Positions 9,873 through 19,993 of a DNA stretch of 64,000 nucleotides are shown here, one piece after another. The stretch is from Alphaproteobacteria bacterium (GTDB lineage Bacteria > Pseudomonadota > Alphaproteobacteria > Caulobacterales > Hyphomonadaceae), in assembly GCA_018827375.1 (NCBI GenBank), contig JAHJYW010000005.1, forward strand, positions 100,302-164,301. The letters run 5' to 3'. The notes beneath the pieces are model-generated. The model was not told where the DNA came from. It did not search any database and worked only from the letters and a program-made list of their open reading frames with translations. Numbering within the stretch: the stretch's first letter is position 1; each line of letters begins with the position of its first letter. The position numbers and the translations under genes were made by a program.

Positions 9873-10064
9873 GCGGGTAAACCTCTTTCGTTGATGTCAG
9901 GTTGAGCAAAGTCATACCGCCATTTGTCGATTTGGGCAGGCCCTTCACGAAAACGTGGCTGTCGCATGATCTCTCCGGCATGCCTCCCAGACAAAGCCTC
10001 TATGCGAAGGGGTGGTGACGCATTTCCCGCTTGCAGGGTCACCCTCGGTCTGTACCATGATCTT

Positions 10065-10667
10065 ATGAAATGGATTGCCCTGATTGTTGGTTGTATTTTC
10101 GGCGTCGCAGCCGGCACGGCATCAGCACTTGCCGCAGCAGGCATACTCGGCCCCGGCGTGCGCCTGGGCGGCGTCGTCAATGCTGACGGCTGGCAGAGTG
10201 ACTGGACCGTCGGGTCTCCCAGCGCCAATCCTTGGACACGGGCTTACATTGCCCGCCGCGGGCTCCTCGCCCTTACCAAGGAAGAAGCCGTGTACTTCAC
10301 ACGGGCAAAAGACGACTCGGGCCGACAGCTCACCGAAAACTGCACATACCGGGTCAGTGGCAAGGCGATGCCAGCACTTTGGTGGTCAGTCACGCTCTAT
10401 GACGCGACGAACTATCTGCCGAAGAACACTGATCAGGCGCTCTCTTATGATTTGACCAAAGCCACTGAAGCCGGTCAGGCCGAAAATTGGTCTTTCATCA
10501 CGTCGGCTGAACCGCCATCTGAAGGCAATTGGATATCCAGCCGGTCCGCTGGCAATTTTGATCTGACCTTGCGTCTCTACAAACCCGATGCCGCGCTGAT
10601 AGATAATCCAGAATCCGTGTTGCCGCCGCCATCCATCGAACGCCTTTCGTGCCGGAGCCAATCGTGA
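10065..10667 (+). CDS. DUF1214 domain-containing protein
   Basis: Envelope protein of unknown function, 200 residues. One N-terminal hydrophobic segment (about 4-27) acts as signal or anchor. The rest matches DUF1214: GRQLTENCTYRVSGKAMPALWWSVTLYDATNYLPKN and a C-terminal LTLRLYKPD. The ATG at 10065 is chosen because it begins the hydrophobic segment; the frame is open further upstream but that part is not family-like. The stop overlaps the ATG of the DUF1254 gene (TGATG), so the two are translationally coupled. DUF1254 and DUF1214 often occur as one polypeptide or a pair. Confidence 0.85.
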   Translation: MKWIALIVGCIFGVAAGTASALAAAGILGPGVRLGGVVNADGWQSDWTVGSPSANPWTRAYIARRGLLALTKEEAVYFTRAKDDSGRQLTENCTYRVSGKAMPALWWSVTLYDATNYLPKNTDQALSYDLTKATEAGQAENWSFITSAEPPSEGNWISSRSAGNFDLTLRLYKPDAALIDNPESVLPPPSIERLSCRSQS

Positions 10668-11200
10668 TGCGCGGCTTTCTTGTTGGTCTCGGCGCTTTTG
10701 TCGTCACCTTTGCGCTGGCACACTTTGTCGTGTTGAATGCCGTTCCAGGCAAAATCATGTCCAAGGTACGTGAGCGGATGATGGCGAATGGCCTGCCCAT
10801 GCAACAATGGCAGATGACGCCGCGTGTCTCACCGGAAAACCAGCGGGTTGTTCGCCCGGCTCCTGACCTCGCCTACGCCATATGCGTTATCGACCTGACA
10901 GACGGCCCCGTCGAACTCGACGTTCCATCATGGAATGCCTACGGCTCGCTGTCCGTGTTCTCTGCGCGTACAGACAATGTTTATGCCGGTTCACTGGATG
11001 CCCGCGCAGCGGGCACACCCGCGATGCGGCGCGTCGTTGTTGCGACAAGCAAGCAGGACGTATCTGCGTCAGGTGACGCTGAAATCGTGCGGGTTGAACA
11101 GCCTGAGGCGCTTGCCCTCGTTCGTCGGCTCGCCCCGACGCAGGAGGCTTATGACGCCGCTGCCGCCCTGATGCCCGAAAGCCTGTGTAAACCGCTCTAG
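10667..11200 (+). CDS. DUF1254 domain-containing protein
   Basis: 177 residues starting at the ATG that overlaps the upstream stop codon by one base; a GTG at 10649 is a less likely start. One transmembrane segment at about 3-24 is followed by a DUF1254-type domain with VRPAPDLAYAICVIDLTDGPVELDVP and YGSLSVFSARTDNVYAG. It is shorter than the usual single-chain DUF1254-DUF1214 proteins, which fits a split two-gene version with the preceding gene. Function unknown; an envelope location is inferred from the anchor. Confidence 0.82.
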   Translation: MRGFLVGLGAFVVTFALAHFVVLNAVPGKIMSKVRERMMANGLPMQQWQMTPRVSPENQRVVRPAPDLAYAICVIDLTDGPVELDVPSWNAYGSLSVFSARTDNVYAGSLDARAAGTPAMRRVVVATSKQDVSASGDAEIVRVEQPEALALVRRLAPTQEAYDAAAALMPESLCKPL

Positions 11201-11203
11201 GGC

Positions 11204-12337
11204 CTATTCCGCAGCCACTTCGGCCTGTTCGCGCTCGGTACGCAGGCGCTCAGCCTTCTGCTCGACGAGGCCGACAATGTGTTCGATCATGTCGGCGTTC
11301 GACACATTGTGGTCGGCGCGGCCGGCAATAAACATCTTGCCACTTTCCTTGCCACCACCGGTGAAGCCAAGATCCGTCATCGCCGCCTCACCGGGCCCGT
11401 TGACGACGCAGCCGATGATGGAAAGCGAGATGGGCTCCGAGATATGGGCCAAGCGCTTTTCGAGCGTCTCGACGGTTGTGATGACGTCAAAGCCCTGCCG
11501 TGCACAGGAGGGGCACGCAATGATGTTGACGCCGCGTGTGCGCAGGCCGAGCGACTTGAGCATTTCGAAGCCGACTTTCACTTCCTCAACCGGGTCTGCC
11601 GAGAGCGAGACGCGGATCGTGTCGCCAATACCGGCCCAGAGCAGGTTACCCATCCCGATGGAGGATTTGACCGTGCCTGTGCGCAGGCCGCCCGCTTCGG
11701 TGATGCCGAGATGGAGGGGCGCGTCAGTCGCTTCAGCCAGTTGGTGATAGGCGGCCGCAGTCATGAACATGTCCGACGCCTTCACGCTGATCTTGTACTC
11801 GTGGAAGCCAAGGTCATCGAGAATGCGCGCATGGTCCAGAGCGCTCTCGACCATCGCATCCGGGCAAGGCTCGCCGTACTTTTCAAGCAGGTGACGCTCC
11901 AGCGAACCGCCATTAACACCGATGCGGATGGAGCAGCCATTGGCACGCGCCGCGTTCACGACTTCCTTCACGCGCGCCTGCGATCCGATATTGCCGGGAT
12001 TGATACGCAGGCACGCCGCGCCGGCTTCAGCGGCTTCTATGGCGCGCTTGTAGTGGAAATGAATGTCCGCAACGATCGGCACCGGCGAAGCCTTGCAGAT
12101 GGCCTTCATGGCCGCCGTCGAGTCTTCCGTCGGGCAGGACACGCGCACGATATCAGCGCCAGCCTCGGCAGCGCGCTCGATTTGGGCAATCGTCGCAGCG
12201 ACGTCTTCGGTCGGCGTATTGGTCATGGTCTGGACAGCAATCGGCGCGTCGCCGCCAACTTCGACCGACCCAACGCGGATCTTGCGCGAGACGCGCCGGT
12301 CAATATTGCGCCATGGCCGGATCGGATTGTGGCTCAT
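11204..12337 (-). CDS. ispG: 4-hydroxy-3-methylbut-2-en-1-yl diphosphate synthase
   Basis: Iron-sulfur enzyme of the MEP pathway that converts MEcPP to HMBPP for isoprenoid synthesis. 377 residues with the N-terminal TIM barrel ([40 protein letters not shown]) and the C-terminal [4Fe-4S] domain with [14 protein letters not shown] and [10 protein letters not shown]. All cluster cysteines are present. The extra C-terminal tail is Glu/Arg-rich. It follows the rodZ-like gene with an 87-base gap, as in many alphaproteobacteria. Confidence 0.97.
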   Translation of the reverse strand: MSHNPIRPWRNIDRRVSRKIRVGSVEVGGDAPIAVQTMTNTPTEDVAATIAQIERAAEAGADIVRVSCPTEDSTAAMKAICKASPVPIVADIHFHYKRAIEAAEAGAACLRINPGNIGSQARVKEVVNAARANGCSIRIGVNGGSLERHLLEKYGEPCPDAMVESALDHARILDDLGFHEYKISVKASDMFMTAAAYHQLAEATDAPLHLGITEAGGLRTGTVKSSIGMGNLLWAGIGDTIRVSLSADPVEEVKVGFEMLKSLGLRTRGVNIIACPSCARQGFDVITTVETLEKRLAHISEPISLSIIGCVVNGPGEAAMTDLGFTGGGKESGKMFIAGRADHNVSNADMIEHIVGLVEQKAERLRTEREQAEVAAE

Positions 12338-12424
12338 GAGACTTAGGTCTCCTTGCGGCTGATTGCTGAGCCTGATGTGGCGCTTGCAGGCCCTTGCGTA
12401 AAGGCCTCACCGCACATTACGGCG

Positions 12425-13399
12425 CTACCGGGTCGCTTTGCCGGCGCCATTCGAGGCAACGGTCGGCGCTGCCATTTCCGCAGCTTCTGCCAGTTTCTGG
12501 TCGACACTGACCGAGAAAACGGCCCCGCCATCAGTACCAAGGGGACCAATGACGACATCGCCCACGCGCCACTGGAAAGCACCGCCATCCTTGGCTGAGA
12601 CGGTCCAGCCCGCATCGAGGCGCGGGAAATAGTTCTCGCCGGCCGCCATGACGCGGCTGCGGAAAATCGTGCCGTCTGCGCCGCGAATTTCGAGCCAGCC
12701 CTGGCGGACGGCAACCAGTTCAAGCTGCAGGTTCGTTGGCAGTGGCCGTTCTGCGTCGTTCGCATCATCAAACAGGCTGTGGCGTGCACCGTTGACTGCA
12801 ACGATGGCCTGCGCAGGCGCCAGTTCAGGGCCAGGCTTGACGATCTGCGTCACACCGATGGCAACACCTGCAAAGAGGGTCATCACAGCAGCAGTGGCCA
12901 CCATGAGAGGCCATTTCGGCTTGGGCGGCGCAATATCGCCAATTTTCGGCACGGGCGCAGAGTGCCTGACTTCCGACACGGCACCACACTCAAGCGTATA
13001 TTGGGCGATGACCTCGCTGTCAGGCAGGCCCAGTTCAACGCAATAGGCGCGCAGGTAAGGTGTCAAGTAGCCTTTGGGGATCTGGCCGATCTCCATCCGC
13101 TCAATCCACATCAGAAAATCCTGGCGCAGCAGCGATTTGCGGGAAACATCTACGATTTCAAGACCGAGCGTTTCGCGCACGCGGCGCAGGACCTGACCCA
13201 TGCGCAGGCGCTCGCCATTGAATTTGCGGCTTCTGAATATATCCATCGCCCGCTCGCGCGGGGTCATTTCCGCGACAGCCTCGGTTTGAGAATCTGACAC
13301 AGCGGAATCGTCAATGGAACGGTCCGTTCCGCTATCAGCGGGCCGGACATCGTCATGAAATTCTGACTCTTGCGTGTTGAGGGTTTCGTCGTGTCCCAT
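12425..13399 (-). CDS. RodZ-like protein: HTH, transmembrane and DUF4115 domains
   Basis: Predicted membrane-bound cell-shape protein of the RodZ family, 324 residues. A long acidic N-terminus (1-60) precedes a Cro/CI-type helix-turn-helix at about 65-130 (LRRVRETLGLEIVDVSRKSLLRQDFLMWIE), which in RodZ binds MreB. A single transmembrane helix lies at about 163-187 and the periplasmic DUF4115-like domain follows (LELVAVRQGWLEIRGADGTIFRSRVMAAGE). The position between ptsP and ispG is conserved in alphaproteobacteria. I do not assign the symbol firmly because the HTH is divergent. Confidence 0.85.
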   Translation of the reverse strand: MGHDETLNTQESEFHDDVRPADSGTDRSIDDSAVSDSQTEAVAEMTPRERAMDIFRSRKFNGERLRMGQVLRRVRETLGLEIVDVSRKSLLRQDFLMWIERMEIGQIPKGYLTPYLRAYCVELGLPDSEVIAQYTLECGAVSEVRHSAPVPKIGDIAPPKPKWPLMVATAAVMTLFAGVAIGVTQIVKPGPELAPAQAIVAVNGARHSLFDDANDAERPLPTNLQLELVAVRQGWLEIRGADGTIFRSRVMAAGENYFPRLDAGWTVSAKDGGAFQWRVGDVVIGPLGTDGGAVFSVSVDQKLAEAAEMAAPTVASNGAGKATR

Positions 13400-13487
13400 A
13401 TTCTTCCAATCCAGCCGTCCGTCGGGTTTTCGCCTCTAAGACGAGCAAGTTCTGGTCCACAAACATGGTGATTTTTGGACCAGCGCT

Positions 13488-15752
13488 TCAACCGTCGGAC
13501 AATTCCACCCCATGATCGGCCGCCAAGGCTAATACTTGGTTACGGAACGCATCGTCCGGCACATCCAGCACCTTGAGGAAGTCCTCCCGAAACGCCTCAA
13601 GGTTAACAGACCTTACCATGCGTTTGACCGGGCCGATAGCACCGGCGGGCATGGAAAGGGCATGGAAGCCCAATGATATAAAGCAAAGTGCGGAGAGGGG
13701 AGATGCCGTCGCCTCGCCGCACGCCGACATCCGGATCGAATGCGCCGTGCAGGTCTCCGACACCTGCTTTAGGAAACGCATGGCCGCGGGACTGACCAGA
13801 TCGTACCGATCCGATACAGACGGTGTCATCCGGTCAGCCGCAAAGAAAAACTGCATCAGGTCATTGGTGCCGACCGACAGGAAATCCGCTTGGCCTGCGA
13901 GCTCAGACAGGCTGAAGGCCAGGGCGGGTGTCTCCAGCATGACACCGACTTCAAGCTTGGACGGCCGCTTGCCGGTCTGTTGCTCGCTCCAGGCCACTTC
14001 CTTCATCAACAGGTCGCGGGCGTCGAAGAACTCCTGCGGCACTGTCACCATGGGAAACATCACGGTGAGCGGATCGGTGCCGGCTGCGCGCACAAGTGCC
14101 CTCAGCTGGCGCCGGAACAGGCCCTTGTGATCAAGCGCAAAACGGATCGAACGCCAGCCGAGGGCCGGGTTCTCCTCCCGCTTGAGATTCAGGGCGGGCA
14201 ACACCTTGTCGCCACCGAGATCGACGGTGCGGAAGATCACGCGTTTGCCGCCTGCCTTTTCCAGAACGCGCTTGTAAAGCGCAACCTGGTCATTCAGGCG
14301 CGGCAGCGTTTCAGAAACAAGGAACTGGAATTCGGTCCGGAACAGCCCGACTCCGTCGGCCCCCGCCTGATCCAGCATATCGAGATCAAGATCGAGCCCG
14401 GCATTGAGATAGAGCGACACATGCGTGCCATCCTTGGTCTTCGCCGGCAGGCCGCGCAGGGCGGCATAGGTCGCCTGACGCTCGGACCGCAGGGCCACGC
14501 GGCCTTTATAGGCATCATAGAGCGTATCATCCGGGCGGATGTGGAGAATGCCTTTCTCCGCGTCGACAATAACCCAGTCGCCCTGGTCGATCCGGGTTGT
14601 CAGGTCTTCAATGCCGCCCAGAGTGGGAATGCCCAGTGCGCGCGCCACAATGGCCGCATGCGATGACACCGCCGCCTCTTCCATCAGGATGGCCCGGAGC
14701 CCCGCATTCGCATAGTCGAGCAGTTCCGCCGGCCCTAGCCTGCGCGCAACCAGCACGCTGCGCTCTTCACTGATCTGCGGTCGTCCATCGTCGCCTGACA
14801 GTACGCGCAGCAACCGGTTGTCGAGGTCTTCAAGATCGTTCAGCCGTTCGCGCAGATACGGGTCACGGGCGCTTTGAAGGCGGGCCCTGTGTTCACGGCG
14901 CGCCCGGTCAACGGAGGCTTCCGCCGAGAGACCCGAGCGGACCCCTTCGCGCAACTTCTCGGCCCAAGACGGGTCATGCGCCAGAAGGCGATAGGTCTCC
15001 ATCACGTCGCGCGGGTCGTCCCCCAGCGCGGCACCATCAAGCGCCATCATCTGGTCAATCGATTCCTTGAGGCCCTGGAGGGCTTCTTTCAGCCGCTGGG
15101 CTTCCAGATTCTGGTCTGCCGCGAAGAATTTCGCTGCCGGAACCACTGGATCGTGCAGCACCGCGCGGCCATAGCCGAGGCCCTCACACAGGACACGGCC
15201 ATTGAGCGATGCAAGATTGCGCTCGCGCTTTGTGCCGTCGCCATTGGACAGATGTTCCGGGTCCATGCGGTCGACAATTTCGGCGAGCACCATGGCAATG
15301 GTCTGCAACGTGTCGATTTCGTCATCGCCATAGGCCCGCTCGGTGCGGTTCTGGACCGTCAGGACACCCAGAACGCGGCCGCCCCGCAGAATGGGCATGC
15401 CGAGAAAGGCGTGGAAGGGATCTTCTCCGGTTTCCGGACGGTACGAGAACGAGGGATGGCGCGGCGCATCCTGGATGGCCATTGGCTCTGCCCGCCGGGC
15501 AACGAGGCCGACGAGGCCCTCATTCGAGCCAAGCCGGGTGGCTGAAACGGCTTCAGGCTTCAGGCCCTCCGTCGCGATCAACAGCAGGGCCCCGTCTGTC
15601 AGGCGCAGGTAGATGGAACAGACATCCGCCACCATCGTGGACGCGATAATGCGGACAACTTGATCCAGCCTGAAACGCGTATCGCCGTCTTCCGCCATCA
15701 CCTGGCGGAGGCGGTTCATCAGGAGACGCGTGGCCGGCAAATTATAGGGCAT
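13488..15752 (-). CDS. ptsP: phosphoenolpyruvate-protein phosphotransferase, nitrogen PTS (EI-Ntr)
   Basis: First enzyme of the nitrogen phosphotransferase relay: takes phosphate from PEP and passes it to NPr. 754 residues. The N-terminal GAF domain (about 15-165) distinguishes it from sugar enzyme I and in other alphaproteobacteria senses glutamine. Then come the EI N-domain, the phospho-histidine swivel region (VSSHAAIVARALGIPTLGG) and the PEP-binding barrel with GLFRTEFQF, SVGTNDLMQF and the catalytic cysteine in ACGEA. It lies 26 bases after lysC on the same strand, a conserved pairing. Confidence 0.96.
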   Translation of the reverse strand: MPYNLPATRLLMNRLRQVMAEDGDTRFRLDQVVRIIASTMVADVCSIYLRLTDGALLLIATEGLKPEAVSATRLGSNEGLVGLVARRAEPMAIQDAPRHPSFSYRPETGEDPFHAFLGMPILRGGRVLGVLTVQNRTERAYGDDEIDTLQTIAMVLAEIVDRMDPEHLSNGDGTKRERNLASLNGRVLCEGLGYGRAVLHDPVVPAAKFFAADQNLEAQRLKEALQGLKESIDQMMALDGAALGDDPRDVMETYRLLAHDPSWAEKLREGVRSGLSAEASVDRARREHRARLQSARDPYLRERLNDLEDLDNRLLRVLSGDDGRPQISEERSVLVARRLGPAELLDYANAGLRAILMEEAAVSSHAAIVARALGIPTLGGIEDLTTRIDQGDWVIVDAEKGILHIRPDDTLYDAYKGRVALRSERQATYAALRGLPAKTKDGTHVSLYLNAGLDLDLDMLDQAGADGVGLFRTEFQFLVSETLPRLNDQVALYKRVLEKAGGKRVIFRTVDLGGDKVLPALNLKREENPALGWRSIRFALDHKGLFRRQLRALVRAAGTDPLTVMFPMVTVPQEFFDARDLLMKEVAWSEQQTGKRPSKLEVGVMLETPALAFSLSELAGQADFLSVGTNDLMQFFFAADRMTPSVSDRYDLVSPAAMRFLKQVSETCTAHSIRMSACGEATASPLSALCFISLGFHALSMPAGAIGPVKRMVRSVNLEAFREDFLKVLDVPDDAFRNQVLALAADHGVELSDG

Positions 15753-15778
15753 GGTTCTCCTGAGCTTCGCAGCAGGGT

Positions 15779-17026
15779 TTACACTGCGTCAAGTCCGAAC
15801 GCTGTGTGCAGGGCACGAACAGCCAATTCGGTATAAGGCGCAGCAATCAGAACCGAAATCTTGATCTCGGAAGTAGAAATGACATCAATGTTGATGCCCT
15901 TCTCATAGAGCGCCGTGAACATGGTTTCGGCAACACCGGTATGGCTCTTCATGCCGACGCCGATGATCGAGATCTTGGACACATCGCGTGTCACCTCAAG
16001 CTGCTCATACCCAATATCGGCAGCCATGCCCTCGAGCGTCTGCTTGGCGATCGGGCTGTCACGGTCAGTACAGGTGAACACCATGTTCGCACGCTCAGGG
16101 CCACGCGCATTGGCCTGCACGATCATGTCGACATTCACACCGGCCCGCGCCAGGGCCGAGAAGATCTTGGCGGAAACGCCGGGCTTGTCGGCCACGCCAT
16201 ACAATGTGACTTTTGCCTCATCGCGTGAATAAGCAACGCCGCTAACAACCTGTTTTTCCACGATTTCTTCCTCTGAGCAAACAAGGGTTCCGGGATTTGG
16301 CTCACCTGGCTTCAGGAAGCTAGAGAGCACGCGCACCGGCACATTATGGTTCATCGCGAGTTCCACAGACCGTGTCTGCAGCACTTTCGCGCCGAGAGAC
16401 GCCATTTCAAGCATCTCCTCATACGATATTTTCGGGATCCGCTGGGCCTTGGGCACCATGCGCGGATCCGTGGTGTAGACGCCGTCGACATCGGTATAGA
16501 TGTCGCAAACAGTGGCATTGAGGGCCGCAGCCACAGCAACGGCGCTGGTATCCGAGCCGCCGCGGCCAAGCGTGGCCACCCGGTCGTCATCCGTCACGCC
16601 CTGAAAACCCGCCACAACGGCAATCTCGCCCCGGTCCACGGAATCCGGCAGGCCGCTATTCTCAAACCCGAGGATGCGGGCCCTGCCGTGGGCCTCGTCG
16701 GTCTTCAGGCGCAATTGCCAGCCAAGCCAGCTGCGGGCCTTAAGGCCCCGTCGTCGCAGCGCCAGCGCCAGCAGGCCCGCAGTCACCTGCTCACCGGAGG
16801 CGACGATCACGTCATATTCGTCGTGGAAAAGGTCGCGCCCCAGATCCTGGCCGGCTGCGCCCTCAGCAAGCGCGACCAGCTTGTTGGTCTCGCCGGCCAT
16901 TGCCGAAACGACAACCGCCATCAGCTCGCCACGCGCCGCGCGGTCTGCGACAATATCTGCCACGTTCGCGATACGATCGAGATCGCCAACCGACGTGCCG
17001 CCGAATTTGAGAACTGTACGCGCCAT
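15779..17026 (-). CDS. lysC: aspartate kinase
   Basis: Phosphorylates aspartate, the first step to lysine, threonine and methionine. 415 residues, monofunctional. The kinase domain begins KFGGTSVGD (about 7-15) and contains [16 protein letters not shown] and [13 protein letters not shown]; two ACT domains in the last 150 residues ([18 protein letters not shown] and [18 protein letters not shown]) bind the feedback inhibitor. The divergent neighbour is ubiG, and ptsP follows on the same strand. Confidence 0.97.
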   Translation of the reverse strand: MARTVLKFGGTSVGDLDRIANVADIVADRAARGELMAVVVSAMAGETNKLVALAEGAAGQDLGRDLFHDEYDVIVASGEQVTAGLLALALRRRGLKARSWLGWQLRLKTDEAHGRARILGFENSGLPDSVDRGEIAVVAGFQGVTDDDRVATLGRGGSDTSAVAVAAALNATVCDIYTDVDGVYTTDPRMVPKAQRIPKISYEEMLEMASLGAKVLQTRSVELAMNHNVPVRVLSSFLKPGEPNPGTLVCSEEEIVEKQVVSGVAYSRDEAKVTLYGVADKPGVSAKIFSALARAGVNVDMIVQANARGPERANMVFTCTDRDSPIAKQTLEGMAADIGYEQLEVTRDVSKISIIGVGMKSHTGVAETMFTALYEKGINIDVISTSEIKISVLIAAPYTELAVRALHTAFGLDAV

Positions 17027-17115
17027 TTCGCCCCATATCCTGTGAAGTGAAGGGTTTGCCCTTTATATGCGCCCTCATAGGGTTAAGTTCAGCGCTGATC
17101 AAACGGGAACGCCAC

Positions 17116-17895
17116 ATGACGGTAAAAACAATCGAAGGCTCGCGCGCTGCGCCCCGTACGCCCAGTATCGATGCTGATGAAGTGGCGAAGTTTTCCGCCA
17201 TGGCGGCAGACTGGTGGAACCCCACCGGCAAGTTCAAACCGCTCCATCGGTTCAATCCCGTACGCCTGAAATTCATTCGCGAAACGGCGGAAAGCCATTT
17301 CGGTATCGCGCCCGGCGCATTGAAGCCACTGGAAGGCCTGCGACTGCTCGATATCGGGTGCGGCGGCGGCCTCGTCAGCGAACCCATGTCGCGCCTTGGT
17401 GCCAGCGTAACGGGTGTCGATGCGTCGGAGGCAAACATCAAGACAGCGCTGACGCATGCTTCAGAACAGGGTCTCGATATCGACTACCGCGCCGGAACGG
17501 CCGAAGGCCTGATCGACGCCGGTGAAGCGCCGTTTGACGTGGTGCTGAATCTTGAAGTCGTCGAGCATGTCGCCGATGCGCACCAGTTCCTGAAGGACAC
17601 GGCCAGTCTGGTACGCCCGGGCGGTCTGATGATCGTTGCCAGCCTCAACCGGACAGCCAAAGCCCTCGCAACGGCCGTCATCGGCGCGGAATACGTGCTT
17701 GGCTGGCTGCCGCGCGGCACGCACGACTGGTCGAAATTCGTGACACCTGACGAAGTACGCACCGCCTTGACGGCGGCTGGCATGGCACCGCAGCCCGCCA
17801 CGGGCGTCGTGTTCAAGCCGCTGTCGGGCGCCTGGGTCCTGTCGAAGGATACAGCCGTCAATTTCATGGTCGTCGCCCGGAGACCGGAAGCATGA
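17116..17895 (+). CDS. ubiG: 3-demethylubiquinone-9 / polyprenyl-dihydroxybenzoate O-methyltransferase
   Basis: SAM-dependent methyltransferase catalysing both O-methylation steps of ubiquinone synthesis. 259 residues. Family hallmarks are [29 protein letters not shown] at the N-terminus, split here by no gap, the SAM motif [15 protein letters not shown] and the post-motif [11 protein letters not shown] use ATG 17116, which begins where homologues begin; the frame is open 69 bases further upstream into the lysC promoter region. Its last four bases overlap the next ATG (ATGA), so DUF924 is co-translated. Confidence 0.96.
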   Translation: MTVKTIEGSRAAPRTPSIDADEVAKFSAMAADWWNPTGKFKPLHRFNPVRLKFIRETAESHFGIAPGALKPLEGLRLLDIGCGGGLVSEPMSRLGASVTGVDASEANIKTALTHASEQGLDIDYRAGTAEGLIDAGEAPFDVVLNLEVVEHVADAHQFLKDTASLVRPGGLMIVASLNRTAKALATAVIGAEYVLGWLPRGTHDWSKFVTPDEVRTALTAAGMAPQPATGVVFKPLSGAWVLSKDTAVNFMVVARRPEA

Positions 17896-18506
17896 GCGCG
17901 ATGCCCAAAGCTGCCGACATTCTCGATTTCTGGATTGGCGATGCCAGCCATTCCGGCGAGGCGGCTGCCGAGAAGAACAAGATCTGGTTCGGCAAGTCTC
18001 CGGAGCTGGATGAGGAGATACGCGAACGCTTCCTGACCCTGCTGGAAACACTGGCAGCCGGCCCGCTTGCCCAGAAATGGGCCGGGAAGGGCCCGCGCGA
18101 GCGTCTGGCGGCCATCATCGTGCTGGACCAGTTCAGCCGGAACATATTCCGGGACAGCCCGCGATCCTTCTCACAGGACATGCTGGCCCTGCGCCTCTGC
18201 AAGGAAGGCCTCGCCCTGCGTGAAGACCTGTCGCTCAGCGAAGCGGAGCGGATGTTCTTCTACTTGCCGCTTGAGCATTCCGAGGACGTTGGCGACCAGT
18301 CGCGCTCTGTTGAAATGTTCGCCGCCCTGCGCCGGGATGCACGCGAGGACTTCCAGAAACTGACGGAAAGCGTGCTGGAATACGCCTATGCACACCAGTC
18401 GGTGGTGGACCGGTTTGGTCATTTCCCACATCGCAACGAGGTCGTCGCAAGAGAATCCACGCCCGAGGAAGTCACCTATCTGGCCAAGCCCGGCAGTGGA
18501 TTCTAG
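17892..18506 (+). CDS. DUF924 family protein
   Basis: 204-residue all-helical cytoplasmic protein with TPR-like character, function unknown. Recognisable DUF924 blocks are [43 protein letters not shown] and [22 protein letters not shown]. It overlaps ubiG by four bases. Its stop codon TAG shares the palindrome CTAG with the stop of the convergent MFS gene. Confidence 0.92.
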   Translation: MSAMPKAADILDFWIGDASHSGEAAAEKNKIWFGKSPELDEEIRERFLTLLETLAAGPLAQKWAGKGPRERLAAIIVLDQFSRNIFRDSPRSFSQDMLALRLCKEGLALREDLSLSEAERMFFYLPLEHSEDVGDQSRSVEMFAALRRDAREDFQKLTESVLEYAYAHQSVVDRFGHFPHRNEVVARESTPEEVTYLAKPGSGF

Positions 18507-19873
18507 TCGAGCGTCTGCGGCCCGCGCGGATCAAGGCTGCGCGACACATCCTGCTGCATCGCGCGTGATAGCGGATAGGTCCAGGACGCAAATGACGCCC
18601 CAAGATAGAGCGCGCCGGGAAGCAGACAGAAGATCATCAGAAGGCCATTGATCGCTTCCGGTGAATTGACCTTGCCGGGATGAAATCCGGCCAATTGACC
18701 AACCATGATGTAGCCAACGCCAAATGCCAGGCTCGAACCGACCTTGTAGGCGCTTGTGAGCAGCGAATAGTAGATGCCAGCGCGGCTTTCGCCTGTCTTG
18801 GCCGCATGCCACTCAACGACATCGGCCGTCATCGAACGCGTCAGCACGATTGGCGCGCTAAACGCTGTGCCGTTTATGACCGCACCAATGAACAGGGGCC
18901 AGAAGCCGCCCACTTGCCCAAAGAAATAATACAGGATGTAGCTACAGGCCGCCAAAAGCGTGGATAGCCGGAACGCGATGTTCTTTTCCGTTCGCGCAGC
19001 AAGCCAGAGCCAGAGCGGCATCGCGGCAGCCGCGACCATGAAGAAGACCATCAGGATGAGACTGGACTCCATGTCGCTGAGGCCGAAGGCATATTCGGCG
19101 ACGAAGAGATAATTCGATGCCGTCACCGCAATGGCCGTGCCGGCAAGCAATTCCATGATGAGGATACGGCCGAGCATCTGGTTCTTCACGGCAGCAAGGA
19201 GCGGCTTCAACTCGAACTTCATCACGGCGCCCTTGTCGCCGGGAACAGGCCGATCCGGAACAAAGAAGAAAGCCAGTGCGCCTGCAATAGGCAGCGATAT
19301 CAGAAGCATTCCGCCCATCACTGCCACCTGACCAAACCTGTCGAGATCGAACCCGAACAGCGGCAGAAGCGCCGGCAGCGCCAGCAGGGTCAGCATGGAC
19401 AGGATGCTTACGATTTCCGGCCAGAGGAAAAGGCGCGACCGCTCGTCATAGCTGTCGGCAATCGCAGGCACCCACGCGGAACGCGACGTCTGCAGCAGGG
19501 TGAAGCCAATGTAGAAAAGCAGCATCCACCCGACGAAATAGGCCGGTCCGGCGCCCGTGCGCGGCGGCATGTAGACAAAATAGGTCGCGATCGCGAGAAG
19601 CGGTACGCTAAGCAGGATCCAGTGCCGCACCCGTCCCAGCGGGCTGCGATAGCGATCCACGAGATAGCCCATGACCGGGTCTGTGAAGATGTCCCAGAAT
19701 CGCAGCAGCATGAACAGGAGGCCGGTCATTTCGAGGCCGAGGCCCACCTCGTGGGCGTAGAGCGGCGACAGGTAAACGGCCAAGGGCAAGCCGACACCTG
19801 CCAACGGAATACTGAGACTCGAAAAAGCGAGCACGCGCGGCAGGGAGAGGCGTCGGGAAGGCGCTGTTGTCAT
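18503..19873 (-). CDS. MFS transporter, GPH (sugar:cation symporter)-like
   Basis: Polytopic membrane transporter with about 12 hydrophobic segments in 456 residues. The start (FSSLSIPLAGVGLPLAVYLSPLYA), the loop RFWDIFTDPVMGYLVDRYRSPLGRVRHW and its position after the second membrane segment are typical of glycoside-pentoside-hexuronide symporters (MelB relatives). Substrate cannot be told. The gene stands alone, divergent from an M20 peptidase and convergent with DUF924, sharing CTAG as a double stop. Confidence 0.88.
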   Translation of the reverse strand: MTTAPSRRLSLPRVLAFSSLSIPLAGVGLPLAVYLSPLYAHEVGLGLEMTGLLFMLLRFWDIFTDPVMGYLVDRYRSPLGRVRHWILLSVPLLAIATYFVYMPPRTGAGPAYFVGWMLLFYIGFTLLQTSRSAWVPAIADSYDERSRLFLWPEIVSILSMLTLLALPALLPLFGFDLDRFGQVAVMGGMLLISLPIAGALAFFFVPDRPVPGDKGAVMKFELKPLLAAVKNQMLGRILIMELLAGTAIAVTASNYLFVAEYAFGLSDMESSLILMVFFMVAAAAMPLWLWLAARTEKNIAFRLSTLLAACSYILYYFFGQVGGFWPLFIGAVINGTAFSAPIVLTRSMTADVVEWHAAKTGESRAGIYYSLLTSAYKVGSSLAFGVGYIMVGQLAGFHPGKVNSPEAINGLLMIFCLLPGALYLGASFASWTYPLSRAMQQDVSRSLDPRGPQTLD

Positions 19874-19993
19874 TTTTTCAGACTGCCTTCACAAATCGTG
19901 ACGGCCAAGTCATTTTTATGCTGCACTGCGGCTTGACGGCTGCACCTTTAGCCATGAGGTTCCGGCCAAATTCAAAGTAAGGGCTGATTGATA

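Noticed and set aside
11279..12346. 355-codon frame opposite ispG
   Set aside because: Shadow of ispG.
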